Under the pieces are notes generated by a model. That model saw nothing but the letters and a program-made list of their open reading frames with translations, was not told the DNA's origin and did no database searches. A stretch of DNA of 64,000 bases from Pyrus communis. Lineage: Eukaryota; Streptophyta; Magnoliopsida; Rosales; Rosaceae. Location: the NCBI RefSeq assembly GCF_963583255.1, contig NC_084804.1, positions 27,345,061 to 27,409,060 on the forward strand, read 5' to 3'. Numbering within the stretch: the stretch's first letter is position 1; every line of letters begins with the position of its first letter. Of the stretch, positions 35,179 to 46,414 are shown in pieces. Made by a program: the position numbers and the translations under genes.

Positions 35179-36945
35179 ATGACCCAGATTGCGGACCAAC
35201 CGATTCCAAGGCCACCTCCAGCGATCCAGAGTTCGACCACAGGTCTTGCAATCGATTTAGGGTTACTTACACCCCACTTTTCTGCAGGAATGCTCGCTTT
35301 GGGCTCAAGCTTTGTACCTGCAGTCCACTATACTTCCACCACACATGGAGATGCCTATTTTCCAGACTCTTCCAATCCAAATGGCGAGCACCACCTACCC
35401 CAGCAGTTCGCCAATTTGACTAATGCCCTCGCGCAGCAGACTACTTTAGAGAAGCAACTCCTCGACCTCATCGAGATACAACGCGCCCCAGACTAGGTGT
35501 CCTAAAGCAGGAAAAGGGTGGGAGAATGTGACTCATTCTAGCGACATCTCGGCAAAGAGCTGCTCAGCCCATCATGAACCCTGCATTCAGGTAGTGTGCA
35601 CTTTCGTTTGGGCCATCGGGGAAATGTCTTTTCTTGCCTAAATGCATAAAGAAGCGTTCATTCCCGACTCAGCTTATGAGTCAGTGTGCACTCGAGGTTG
35701 GGTCTATACTCGGACGAGCACTCAGGACATTCCAGGCGAAGCATCCATATAAGGCTAGGCCCATAAGGAGATCCTTCTACAAGGCAACGGAGTAGGCAGC
35801 TGCACGACGTCCAGAGGAGAGCACAAGAGCAGTCCAGCTTGAATTCCATTGGCAGCCTTTACCAAGCATGATGACGAGCAGCACAGCACAGCAACAGCGA
35901 CACAGACGAGCAGAGCATGCCGAAAAGCAACGGGGACCAGCAGGTCAGCATCGGGGGCAGTTGAAGGCTCCGTTGCCTCACCAGGCGCAAATCCAGGAGG
36001 AAGTACAAAGGCTAGTAGCAGAGCAGCTGAGCGGATTCTAGCGCATTGACACCACCGACAATGCCCTTCGTAGAGACGGGCCAACCTGAGCAGGTCACCA
36101 TTTTCAGACGAGATCGAGCAGACAAAGCCACCGCGAAAGTTCAACTCACCACATTTCACCTTGTTCAAAGGAGATGAAGATCCAAACAGACACTTAATGC
36201 ACTACCAAAGTGCCATGACCTTCTATGTCAACAACAACGCATTCATGTGCAAAATCTTTGCCACGACGCTCCAAGGCGAAGTGCAAGACTAATTCTACAC
36301 CATGCCGCCACGCTCAATCTGGAACTTCAGCGAACTTTCTTTGGTTTTCACTAAGGAGTATTCGTCCTACCGTTCGATCAAGAAGAAATCTAACCACTTC
36401 TTCAGCATGAAGGACCTGAATGAGTCACTCCACACATACGTCAAGAGGTTCAAGGCGGAGAAGGCGAAGATTGTTGGATGTGATGACAGCATCGCATGCT
36501 CAGCTTTTCAAAAAAGGCTCCCAGCAAATCACCCACTTTTTGAAAAATTGATCATAGGCGAGAACTTAACCCTGACAAACTATTACTCTTTGGCAGAAAA
36601 GCACGCACTGTGGGATGAGGCCAAATAGTTCTGCATAGATGAGCAAAAAAATAAGCGAATGGACCGTTCCCCTAATGTAGATGATGCAATACCTAAGGCG
36701 TTCACCAAATTCACAGTTTCGATTGGCTAGAATCTCCGTAAGCTCAAGAATGAACTATGGTTCGAACTGCCACCACCCATGAATGGTGATCTTACCAAGC
36801 TAGATCAGACAAAGTATTACGCATTCCACCAAGGGCTGGGTCACACCATCAACGGCTGCCTGAAATGGAAGCAGTACCTCGAGGAGCTGATGAAGGAAGA
36901 CCGATCCGACGAATACCTCAACAAACTAGCTGCATAGCCTATGCA
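35179..36945 (+). pseudogene. Tat-like gag, broken
   Basis: The N-terminal piece (35179-35496) ends LPQQFANLTNALAQQTTLEK and QLLDLIEIQRAPD. The core at 36100-36628 gives FTLFKGDEDPNRHLMHYQSA (one frame) and FSMKDLNESLHTYVKRFKAE, then FEKLIIGENLTLTNYYSLAE. The C-terminal segment near 36770-36945 gives KYYAFHQGLGHTINGCLKWK and LEELMKEDRSDEYLNKLAA, a typical Tat gag zinc-knuckle region with a degenerate CCHC. Stops and frameshifts separate the pieces, and 35500-36050 is out of frame throughout. Confidence 0.85.
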
Positions 36946-37231
36946 AGCAGCATAAGTTGACATTGAACCCCATTGAAGATGATGCGGATTAATGGCATAT
37001 TTGCTAGGTCAGAGTACCTCGGTCTGTCACCTCTTGAACTCTATTTAGGCCCTTCCCAATAAGTTTGAAGTCTTAAGCAGTTCGACGAACAAGACCTCGC
37101 AGGCCGAGGATTATCCTAGTTGTTATGCAGTTTCTACCTTCTAGCATAGTTGATGTGTTTCTTTATTCTCAATAAAGATCCAAGAAGTTTTTCACAAATC
37201 TGGCTCAACTGTTGCCTATAACAATTGCTCA

Positions 37232-37875
37232 AAGCCTGATTTGGGTAAGCTCTCCAGAGCGAGAGGGTAAATTAATTCCCCAACACCCATCTGGGTTAGC
37301 TCTCCAGCACGAGAGGGTAAACTAATTCCCCGACACCCATCAAGGTTAGCTCTCTAGCGCAATAGGGTAAACTAATTCTCCGACACCCATCTAGGTTAGC
37401 TCTCCAGAGCAAAAGGGTAAACTAATTCCCCGACACCCATTTGGGTTAACTCTCCAGCGCGAAAAGGTAAATAATTCCCGACACGTATCGGGGTAAGCTC
37501 TCTAGTGTGAAAGCTACACTAATTTTCGGACACCCATCAGGGTTAGCTCTCTAACATGAGAAGGTAAACTAATCCCCCGACACCCATCTGGGTAAGCTCT
37601 CTAGGGTGAGAGGGTAAACGAATTCCCCGACACCCATCAGGGTTAGCTCTCCAGCACGAGAGGGTAAACTAATTCCCTAACGCCCATTTAGGTAAGCTCT
37701 CCAGCGCAAGAGGGTAAACTAATTCCTCGACACCTATCTGGGTAAGCTATCCAACGCGAAAGGGTAAACTAATTCCCTAACACCCATCTGGATAAGCTTT
37801 CCAACGCGAGAGGGTAAGCTAATTCCCCAACACCTATCTAGGTAAGCTATCCAACGTGATAGGGTAAACTAATCT
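37232..37875. repeat. Minisatellite, about 13 units of 50 bp
   Basis: Each unit reads roughly GGTTAGCTCTCCAGCGCGAG, then AGGGTAAACTAATTCCCCGA, then CACCCATCTG. Unit spacing is 50 bp (for example 37294 to 37344), with a few 1-2 bp length changes. Units differ from each other by several substitutions. It sits between gag and the antisense ORF of the Tat-like relic. Confidence 0.95.
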
Positions 37876-38189
37876 GGAACATCTGGACGTGGATGGGTGG
37901 TACGACTGCTCAGTTTCCCCTGAGTGCAACAACTACCTGCGCCGGACAACTCCCAGAATTAGCCACAATAGTCCTTCCTATGGAATAGACTTAGCCAACT
38001 AAATTATTCAATTCTGCAGGATCCTGGGTCTCTAACCGGAAAAGATGTTAAGTGCAGGACCCCTACCCACGAAAGAATTTATGTGACAAGATGGTCCGTC
38101 CTCGACGTGCAAATCTTCATGAAGTGGCTTAATTTTAAAGTGTTGTAATACTAGTTAAGCAACCTACGGAATTAAAGTTGTGACTCAGA

Positions 38190-39060
38190 AGGATATGGCC
38201 TCTGAAGCCCGATTTTGCCTACACCTCATGCCTAAAACGCCTTGAGAGCCAGGGATGACGCCTGAAGTGGTTACGTGGGTTGTCTGCTTCTGTAAGTAAG
38301 ATGCCCGGCCAACAACCCAACGGGTAAAAGCCCAAGGCAATCCGTAAGCCGAGACTTACACATGCTATGACTACGCGGACTCGCCTGCTTACTTATAAGC
38401 AGCGCTTTTGGCCGACGGTCTACAGTTTAAGTTTTGTTGGGACAAAGCTGAGGTACAACTATAGTGGATACACTGACCTTCTCTGTTGCCTACGGGAAGT
38501 ATGAGTCTACCCGACAACTCTATAAATTAAACACTTCGCAACATGCCCCGGGAGACCCAAGGCTCAAGAAGCCACACAAAAGCCGAAATACAACCATAGA
38601 GGCTATGTGAACTTCTCTACTTCCCATGAGAAGCATGAGTCTGGCCACCGGCCCTATAGGTTAAACATTTTGCAAATACACCCTGGGAGGGCTAAAAGTT
38701 CATGAGGCCATCCAAAGCCGAGATTCACAGCTATAGTAGCAACACGAACTCGTTTGCTTCCTACGAAGGTAACAAGTTTGGCCGTTGGCCCTATAAGCTA
38801 GAAGTCTCGCACTCTTTACTCTTGCAGGTAAAGCTCTATGAGCATCAAAGCCAAAATTGAAGCCTAAAGTGACCACGCGAGTCAACTGCTCCATCGAAGT
38901 AGACAACTCAACTGCCCATCCTACGACGAAGTTTTGCAAGTTGCCTCCAGCAGGCAAGCCTCCCGAAGCCCTGAAGATGAAACTAAAATCTAAGTGATGA
39001 TGTGGGATCAACTGCTTCGTTGAAGTAGCTCACCCAGACGTCCGCCCTACGGTAATGTTT
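38190..39060. repeat. Long degenerate tandem repeats in the Tat-like relic
   Basis: A block with CTGCTTCC(T/C)ACG, GGCCGNNGGCCCTATA, TTTCGCA and AAAGCCGAGATT motifs recurs about every 110-150 bp (near 38270, 38340, 38480, 38600, 38710, 38840, 38950). Units are strongly diverged. No ORF is supported. Confidence 0.6.
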
Positions 39061-39199
39061 CACAAAAGGCATGGTCAAATAGAAGGATGAAGCAAAAACA
39101 AGGAAAGCTGTTTATTAAATTTCTAGCAAATTGATAAATCAGGTCCAAGGCTAATGAAGTTCAAGCAAAGTAGAACAAAAAGGAAAAGAAGAAAATTCC

Positions 39200-41260
39200 T
39201 AAGTCTAAGCAAAAAAACTACTCCTTGGCAACCTATACAACCATTGGTTCCTCAACTGCCACGCCTTCAGCAGCCGCATCGCTTCCATCAGCTCATCCTC
39301 AGTCACCACTGCCTGGACTGCCTGACCCTCAACTGCTCCACCAAAGGCAGCCTCAAATGAGAAATCAAGCAAATGAACTGGAGAAATGTAAAAAGTCTCG
39401 AAGTCCTTCTCGAAAAATTCATAATCTGACGGCCTGCCCTGAAGATGGTCTACATAACCAAACTTGTATAAATCGGCCTTGCAAGAAGCAAGCGCCACTT
39501 CGTGACTAGCTTTCGTATTCTTCAGTTGCACATTCTCCTCAACGAGCCTAGTGTGAACACCCTATAGCTCATCCAATTCATTTTCAGGTTCTCGCTGGTA
39601 GACAGCGCACCTTGCAGATCCACCTCCTTGGACTCAAGCTTACTGGTAATCTAATTGAGATGAGACATTTCAGCATGCATGAAGTAAGCTCCTCGTCCTT
39701 GGCAAAGCAAGCAGATCGTAGCTTTGAATTGACACGCTCAAGGTCCTCGACTACCGGAGAAACACGACTGACTTCCTTCTCTGTAGCTTCCAACATCACT
39801 TGAGTCGCACTAAGCCTAGCATGCAAATGGGTGATCTCCTGATGAGCGATCTCGAGCTGCAAAGAAGTAGGGGTAGAGACATCAGACCCCTTTAAAATGG
39901 CGAGTCACCAATGCCACTTCGGCCTCCTTGGCACACTTGACAACATGTTGATTAACGCGCATAGACTCAGCTGCTAGGATTAAGGTCTTATGCATTTTAG
40001 CAATCAGGGATGACCTCTTCAAGTAGGCAGGACGCTTCGTAAATGAGTCTGAGCGGATGACAACTTTCCCAACACCGTCAACAAACTTGGCGCATGCATC
40101 GACATCCTTAAACAGGTCAGCCTTCAGCAGCGCACAAACCTCGGGAAACTCTCTTACCTCAGACTCAGTGGATTTCTCACAACTACCCGTGCTAGCAAAT
40201 TTCCCCTTCTCAGCAAATGAGTCAGTCACAGCAAAAGAAGGAACAGGCCCAGGCGCCACCTTAGCTGCAGAATCCACATTCCCGTTCTTCATAGCGATGA
40301 GCCTCTCAGAAGCTGATCCAGACTTAGCTCTCCACGGATGCTTCGATACAAACTTGAACATTGGAGGCGTTGCCGAACCCTTCCGCTGGGCAAGTCTCTT
40401 AACGATGAAAACAGTCACCTTTGGAGCAACAAGTTTCAAAGGCTTAGGCTCAACGGTCTTCTTCGCCCCCTTTGGGGAAGTTAGATCAATGACAAGCTTC
40501 TCGGCAGTAGATGAGCTCCCACGAGTAGCAGAAGAATTCCTTAGGTTCTTCTCAACAGAAGGCTCACAAGTAGGAGAGGAATACCTCTTCTTACTACCAT
40601 CATTGGCAGCAGGCTCTACAGCAGTGATCGGACGAGCTAACGCCTCATCCTTTATCAGTTTTATCTCTTCCTCCGGAGGCAGGCCACCTTTCTCCTGACG
40701 AAGAGGGCTGAGCAGCTAACGCCATTCACGGTACTCAGCAGGAATATCCAAGGCGACGTGCACTTTCTTTATATCTGCTGAAGTCTTTGGAGTTGAGCCA
40801 AACTCCGAATCTACGCAAAGTAAGAAAGATGATCAATAAATTGAAGTCATGGAACAGCTTAAGCAAAATTCAAGCAGGACAAGAATGAAGCAAGTCACTT
40901 ACCATTGATAAAGGTAGTCGGGACATGCAGCTCAGGAGAAGAGTCAGACTCCCACTCTCTGGTCACCTCCAAGGTATCTCTCACCCACTCATGATCACCT
41001 TTGCTAGAAGCATCGAGCAGCCTATGGCGAGATCTCAGCTGCCCACATTTTCCTTGTGGTCGATCTCAAAAAAGTACCAAAACTCATTTATGGTTAAGCC
41101 AAGATTAAAGAACCTGCTCAAGTTCGAGAACCCCACCATCACACGAACTGCATTTAGGGAACACTGAGCAGGTGCGCATTTCATGGAGCAGATCACCTCC
41201 TGGAAAAAATGCGGCATGGTAAAAGTAAATCCTAACACGCAACTTATGAAAAGAGTCAGA
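39200..41260 (-). pseudogene. Antisense ORF (aORF) region of the Tat-like element
   Basis: Read on the minus strand, opposite to gag. The 5' part (41035-41260) gives FTFTMPHFFQEVICSMKCAP and AVRVMVGFSNLSRFFNLGLT, then INEFWYFFEID, resembling the uncharacterised antisense proteins of Tat-lineage elements. A stop follows, and a possible intron lies at about 40815-40905. The next part (39882-40740) is Lys/Ser-rich with KPLKLVAPKVTVFIVKRLAQ, and the C-terminal part (39584-39862) has a heptad-like coiled-coil segment. Function of this protein class is not established. The N-terminus is cut off by the junction at about 41282. Confidence 0.6.
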
Positions 41261-41282
41261 TTCCCACTCTTTTTCCCTTCTC

Positions 41283-42484
41283 TAATCCTTTTTCTACATG
41301 AATTTGTATCATATCAATCCCTCTCCAATCATGACAATATGCCACATCCCTGCCCTATAAATACCCCATCATTCTGCCGTAAAAAAGAAGAACACACTGA
41401 AGAGAGCAATTGAGAGATTTTGAGAGAGTTACAAAGGTGTGCTGCAACAAGGAGGAGGAAGGAAAAGAGAAGCCTTTGTGCCGTGCCTATGCCCAAGCTT
41501 TTGGGAGTGTTGGAGCGTCTTTGGGGTGTCTTCTATCCTTGTTTTAGTTTTACAATTATGTTGATTTCGTTGTTAATTTCTGCAATTATGTGGAACTAAT
41601 TTCTTTTTAGTTAGAGGTGAATTCAAAGCCATGAACATATATGTGATATGAATTGATTTCCTCCAGTTATTGTTTCATAGAACATGAATGCGATTTACTT
41701 ATCTGTTTGATTGATAACTTATTCTTGTATGTTGATTAAGGAGACCTACTTAGTTTGCATGCATGAATTTGATGCTAGAATATAAGGGAATTTCACCTAA
41801 TCGTTATGAACTTATATTCATGAGTTATGGAGGTTGTTATTCACGATCACGTTAAGTAAATTCCTGGCAGGAGTATTATGATGTTTCATAGAACTTAATG
41901 ATCTTTGATATGTATCTCTATTATGCAGTTCATATAGGGAACTTGATAAGAATAGTTTGGTTGCGTCGCTGAGTCCAATTCAATGAACTTTGGAAAATCT
42001 GAAGGTTAATTTGTGCTTCTCACGGTTAACTTAGGGCATTGTCATTTATGGTTTAAAGAAATAATAACTGGAAATCGATTTGTGTTGCATGTGGTTCATG
42101 TGTGGAGAATGACCCTCTAGCTAGGCTTTCACCCTTAAAACACCCAATTTCGTGCCTAACCTGCTTAGTTTATGCAATCTGTTTAGTTTAATTAATTTCT
42201 TTGAAATCAATCCCCTATTTAATTAAGTGTGTTAGATTAGTTAGAAACGTGTTCAAATCTGTCCAATTTAGTGTTTTGAGTCTGTTTGCTAGTATTGTGT
42301 TGTTTAGAGTCTGTTTAGTGTGTTTTGAGTTTTTAGAGTGCTTCTAAGTCTAGTTTTATGTTTTTAAGTCACATTTGTGTAGATTAGCATCCCTAGTTAA
42401 TCCCCGACCTAGAACGATCCCTACTTTCATATACTACAACTATCTTAATATGGTTTAATTTGTGTGTGAGTTTCTATCACATCA
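41283..42484 (+). mobile_element. 5' LTR of element B, left end deleted
   Basis: It is colinear with 46935-48166 of the 3' LTR from TAATCCTTTTTCTAC onward and ends CTATCACATCA. A deletion of about 50 bp near 41880 is specific to this copy: the 3' LTR has an extra CATAGTTACGAATG segment there. Left of 41283 is Tat-like sequence. Confidence 0.92.
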
Positions 42485-42607
42485 AATTTTGGCACCGTTG
42501 CCGAGGATTAGTAAAATTGCTAATCCCTTTGTTTTTTTTGTTTTTTTTACTTTTGATATTTGATTTAGTTTTCTTTCTTTGATTTTAGGTACTATAGAAG
42601 CAAGACA

Positions 42608-44077
42608 TGGCAATTGCTAGTGGTCAAGCTCAAATTGTGAATCTTACTTCTCAGTTGTCATAGTATATCGAAAGGACCACAATGCAAAGTGTCCCTACAT
42701 TTGGTGTGTCCTATAGGCAAGGATATCAAACTTATCAACGCCCTCAATTAACTGAGAATGGAGGTGCCTGGGGTTATCAAGGCCATAATCAATCAAGTAA
42801 CAACCTGTTTTCCAACACTTACAATTCAGATTTGAGAGATTATTCAAATTTTATGTGGAGGGAACCTCAACAAGTTCAACAAGAAGGATATTGACAACCA
42901 TCTGAGGAGTTTTATTCAAGACCTATGCAGCCACCACAGCCTCCCCCACACCAATCCCGACCAAATTTAGGTTCGTCCTTGGATTACGATAAAATTCTTC
43001 CAATACTAACTTCTTTGACGCAGGGTTTACAAAATCAATCTAAACAGATGGGCAAATTGAAGAAACAAATGGGGCAAATGGCAGAATTCATGGGACAATT
43101 TAGAGAACAAGGCAAACTACCTAATTCAACCATAGTGAATCCAATAGGAGGATTTGAAACCGCCAATGCCATCACGTTGAGAAGTGGCAAGGAGGTTGGA
43201 ACCAACCCACAAACGTCCAAATCAAGTCAAAAGAAGGATGAAAAGCTGCTGCTCGAGGAAGAGGAGGATGCCAAAGTCATGGCAAGGGAAGCACACCCCT
43301 TGCCGCAACCCCCTAAGCACCCTATTCCATCTAACTTAACTAAAGTAGGTTCAAATTCAATTCCTTCTAACGTTATTCCACCAAATGTGCCTTTCCCTCA
43401 CAGGTTTATGCAATCTAGGAATGAAGAAAATGAAAAAGACATTCTAGAGACATTTAGGAAAGTGCAAGTAAATATCCCGCTCCTTGATGCAATAAAGCAA
43501 ATTCCGAAGTATGCTAAGTTTTTATGCTAAGTTTTTGAAGAAGCTTTGTACAACAAAGAAGCGAATTCGGGAGAAAGAGGTGGTACATGTAAGTGAAAAT
43601 GTTTCTGCAATGTTACAAAGGAAATTGCCTCCTAAATGCAAAGATCCAGGTAGTTTCACAATCCCTTATGTAATTGGTAATACAAAGTTTGAACAAGCTA
43701 TGTTAGATTTAGGTGCTTCCATTAATGTAATGCCCTACTCTAATTATGCATCTATGAACCTAGAAGAGCTTAAAAATGATGGTGTTATAATTCAATTAGC
43801 CGATCGTTCTAATGCATATCCAAAAGGAGTTTTGGAAGATGTTTTGGTGCAAGTTAATCATTTAATCTTTCCGGCTGATTTCTATGCACTTGAAATGGAA
43901 GATTCGGCCCATTCTCCACCATTGCCGATCCTACTTGGAAGACCATTCATGAAAGCAGCCCAAACCAAGATTGATGTGGCCAAGGGATCGTTAACAATGG
44001 AGTTTGGTGGTGATATTATTAAATTCAATGTTTCTAAATCTGTTAAGAATCATAATGGTGTTCGTTCTTGCCATTGA
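42608..44077 (+). pseudogene. Athila/Tat-type gag and protease of element B
   Basis: The gag C-terminal part (42925-43530) has LTQGLQNQSKQMGKLKKQMG and an ANAITLRSGKE motif. The protease follows at 43511-44077: VSENVSAMLQRKLPPKCKDP, GSFTIPYVIGNTKFEQAMLD, then LGASINVMPYS (retropepsin with L in place of the usual initial Asp context), and LLGRPFMKAAQTKID. Stops occur near 42662 and 42892. A 13-bp tandem duplication at 43510-43535 shifts the frame between gag and protease. Confidence 0.88.
43510..43535 (+). repeat. 13-bp tandem duplication breaking the gag-pro frame
   Basis: TATGCTAAGTTTT occurs twice in a row (43510-43522 and 43523-43535). The protein would read YAKF then a stop in one frame, with KLCTTKKRI in the next, so the duplication itself causes the shift. 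Confidence 0.95.
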
Positions 44078-44346
44078 TGTGAATAAAAATATAGGGCATG
44101 AACGTTCAACAACTATCAAGAAGGATGTATTTCGAACCACCATCGAAGAGGGAATTGGAGTAGAGCACAAAGAACACACCACTGCCCTCAAAACACCCAA
44201 TCTGGCCGAGAGCATCCATAGTGATTTTGTGGACAGTGTTGCCACTTTTAAGTCTTCATTGCAATACATTGGTGCGCCACCTATTCCAATTCCAATTCCT
44301 ATTTCAACTACCTTCTTTGGTGTAGATACCCAATCAAATCCAAGGT

Positions 44347-44500
44347 GGTGGGAGAATTTACATTGACTTTAGGAAGCTCAAGGCCACAATCAGGAAGGAT
44401 CATTATCCCCTTCCGTTCATAGAGCCAATGCATGAGTATTTTGGGGAGCATGTCGTGGAGGAGATACCCCTCCATTCCGTGGGCACTAATGGAGCTTGAA
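44347..44500 (+). pseudogene. Stub of reverse transcriptase at a pol deletion junction
   Basis: The frame gives YIDFRKLKATIRKDHYPLPF, the first conserved RT block. It then passes into HEYFGEHVVEEIPLHSVGTN and a stop, which is not RT. RT palm, RNase H and integrase are missing, so several kilobases of pol were removed here. Confidence 0.8.
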
Positions 44501-46414
44501 TGGAGGTATCGTCCGGTTGAAAGACGTTAAAGCAAGCGCTTCTTAGGAGGCAACCCATGTGTTCAAATAAAGAGAACTAGGAATCTTCGACTCCTACAAT
44601 CATATTTGCTTTCTTTTACCCTACTCTTTATTGCTTTTTACTTTGCCATAATTGTCATGTTTGTTAGTTGTGTGTTTGATTGTTTGTATGTGAGTCTATG
44701 TTTGCAACATTGAGGACAATGTTTGGTTTAAGTGTGGGGGCGTCAGATTTTATCACCTATCACTTCTAATGTTGTTTCCACTGTTTTTAAGCGTTTTTAG
44801 TGTGTTTTGAAGTGTTTTAATGTGTTTTGAAAGGGAAATATGAAAATTTTGAAAAAAAAATTCGAAAATTGGTTTGAAAAAACTCAAAAAGAGTCATTTT
44901 TGAAGTTTGTTTGTGTCTTAGGGTACCTTCCAACACAATGATGAGGATTTGGTTTTTAATTACATAACTGTTAAAGAAAGTTACAAACATGGGTGGAAGT
45001 TTGATATGCTCTTTGGTTTATGCTTAGTTGTAGTTGTCATTTACGAATTCACATGTAATCACAAAGAGAAAAAAACAGTCTTTGTAACATGCTTGAAGGA
45101 AGGAACTCAAACTAATGCTACAACCCTGAGAGACTTGAGCCTATACATTATTTGGAGAGTTATTAATCTGAGATGTTCTTGTTTTCTAAAGTCTTTGCAT
45201 GATCTCATTATTTCTTTGCTTGGTTGCTACTTAGAATGCGTTTCATCACTATAGATCCAAATACTAGAACTCATGTCTGTTTCATTCAAAGCATAAAATT
45301 GAGTGCATAACATATAACAAGATGAAGTTGTTTAGTTATGTCAGAGCCAAAAAGCCTTACCCTTTGCATATGTATTGTAGGTTTAACCCCGTTGAGCCTT
45401 AGTTAGCCTATTTTAAGCCATATTATCCTTACCTAGCCTAGAATAGGACTATCCATACCCTTGTTCTTAAAGGATAGTGGAGCATGACTTAGAGAGAATT
45501 CCTCCTAATCTACAATTTGCAGAAAAACAAGTGTGGGGGAAGGTTTTTCGTTGGAGATTTAAAAGGTTGTATGTTTGTGTGCCAAAGAAAGAAAAAAATG
45601 TGAAAAAGAAAAAAAAAAGAAAAAGTTGAAGAAAAGAAAGAAAAAGAGTTGAAAATAAGTGAGAATGAACTCACAAGTATTGGTTGTTGAAGAATGGGTC
45701 CAAAAGTTTGAATCTAGCCCTAAGTGTTGTGTGAATCTCCCATGGGTGTTTAAAGTTGATTTATGCATTCAAAAGTGAATTCTAAGTGTTTATTTCATTA
45801 CTTTGCTTACTATCGCTTTAAGAACTTTTGTTTATCCTTACCTTTCTTTTTTAGCCAATACCTTAGCCCCATTACAACCTTTAGACTTTTATCTTGATTG
45901 TTATGTGTTTCAATATGTGGAGTTTAAAATTGGTACGAGCATATGGTATCCCTGATTCTCGCGTCTAAGTAGTGGCATTCCATTCATGAGATCATATACA
46001 TGTTAATAATTCCAGAAAGTGCTTTTTTTGTTATAACATATGTGAGTGCTAGTCTACATGTTCACAAGTCTACATGTTTACATCAATCTTCTCACATATA
46101 CCTAGTGTAGGAAGTGTAGTCAGAAAATCTGTGTGAAAATAGAGAGTATATCCGATGAGGAATTGAGGGATTCTCTAAGGCATGTTACTACATTCAAAAT
46201 GTTGTTTTAATTGATTAAATGCGAGCTAGTAAGTGATTACTGCGATGAAGTATGAGTTCGAGGGTAAGGATAGCTAAAATCTGTGGGAGTAGTGATGTTT
46301 TTTAACATGTTGTGTTTCATTGGAAATCCCTGAGGCAATTGTTGGAAGGTTTAGGTTATGTTTTGTTTGTTTTCTTTTGCTCGAGGACTAGCAAAAACTA
46401 AGTGTGGGGGAATT
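44501..46414 (+). mobile_element. 3' internal non-coding region and polypurine tract of element B
   Basis: From 44945 on it is colinear with 1-1441. It ends in AAGTGTGGGGGAATT before the 3' LTR. No coding capacity is supported. Confidence 0.85.

Larger units (their letters stand above)
33780..41282 (+). mobile_element. Pol-less Tat-like Ty3 relic with gag, tandem repeats and antisense ORF
   Basis: The order is a promoter-bearing LTR-like segment (about 33780-34480), a non-coding leader, broken gag (35179-36945), a 50-bp minisatellite (37232-37875), longer degenerate repeats (38190-39060) and an antisense reading region (39200-41260). The gag/antisense-ORF arrangement is known from Tat-lineage elements. 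No RT, RNase H or integrase is found between gag and the antisense ORF, so pol was lost or never present. The right end is cut at about 41282, where a truncated Athila-like LTR begins. The left boundary is approximate. Confidence 0.7.

Noticed and set aside
34689..35251. ORFs on both strands in the Tat-like leader (34689-35251)
   Set aside because: They are Ala/Pro/Gly/His-rich GC-biased frames on opposite strands with no recognisable domain; they are probably leader sequence.
37232..37875. Regular repeats resembling a CRISPR array
   Set aside because: The repeats are head-to-tail 50-bp units with no unique spacers, lie in a plant retroelement, and no Cas-like gene is present.
40057..40698. 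213-codon plus-strand ORF
   Set aside because: It is the complement of the Tat-like antisense ORF. The minus-strand frame matches the known aORF composition better, and the plus frame shows no domain.
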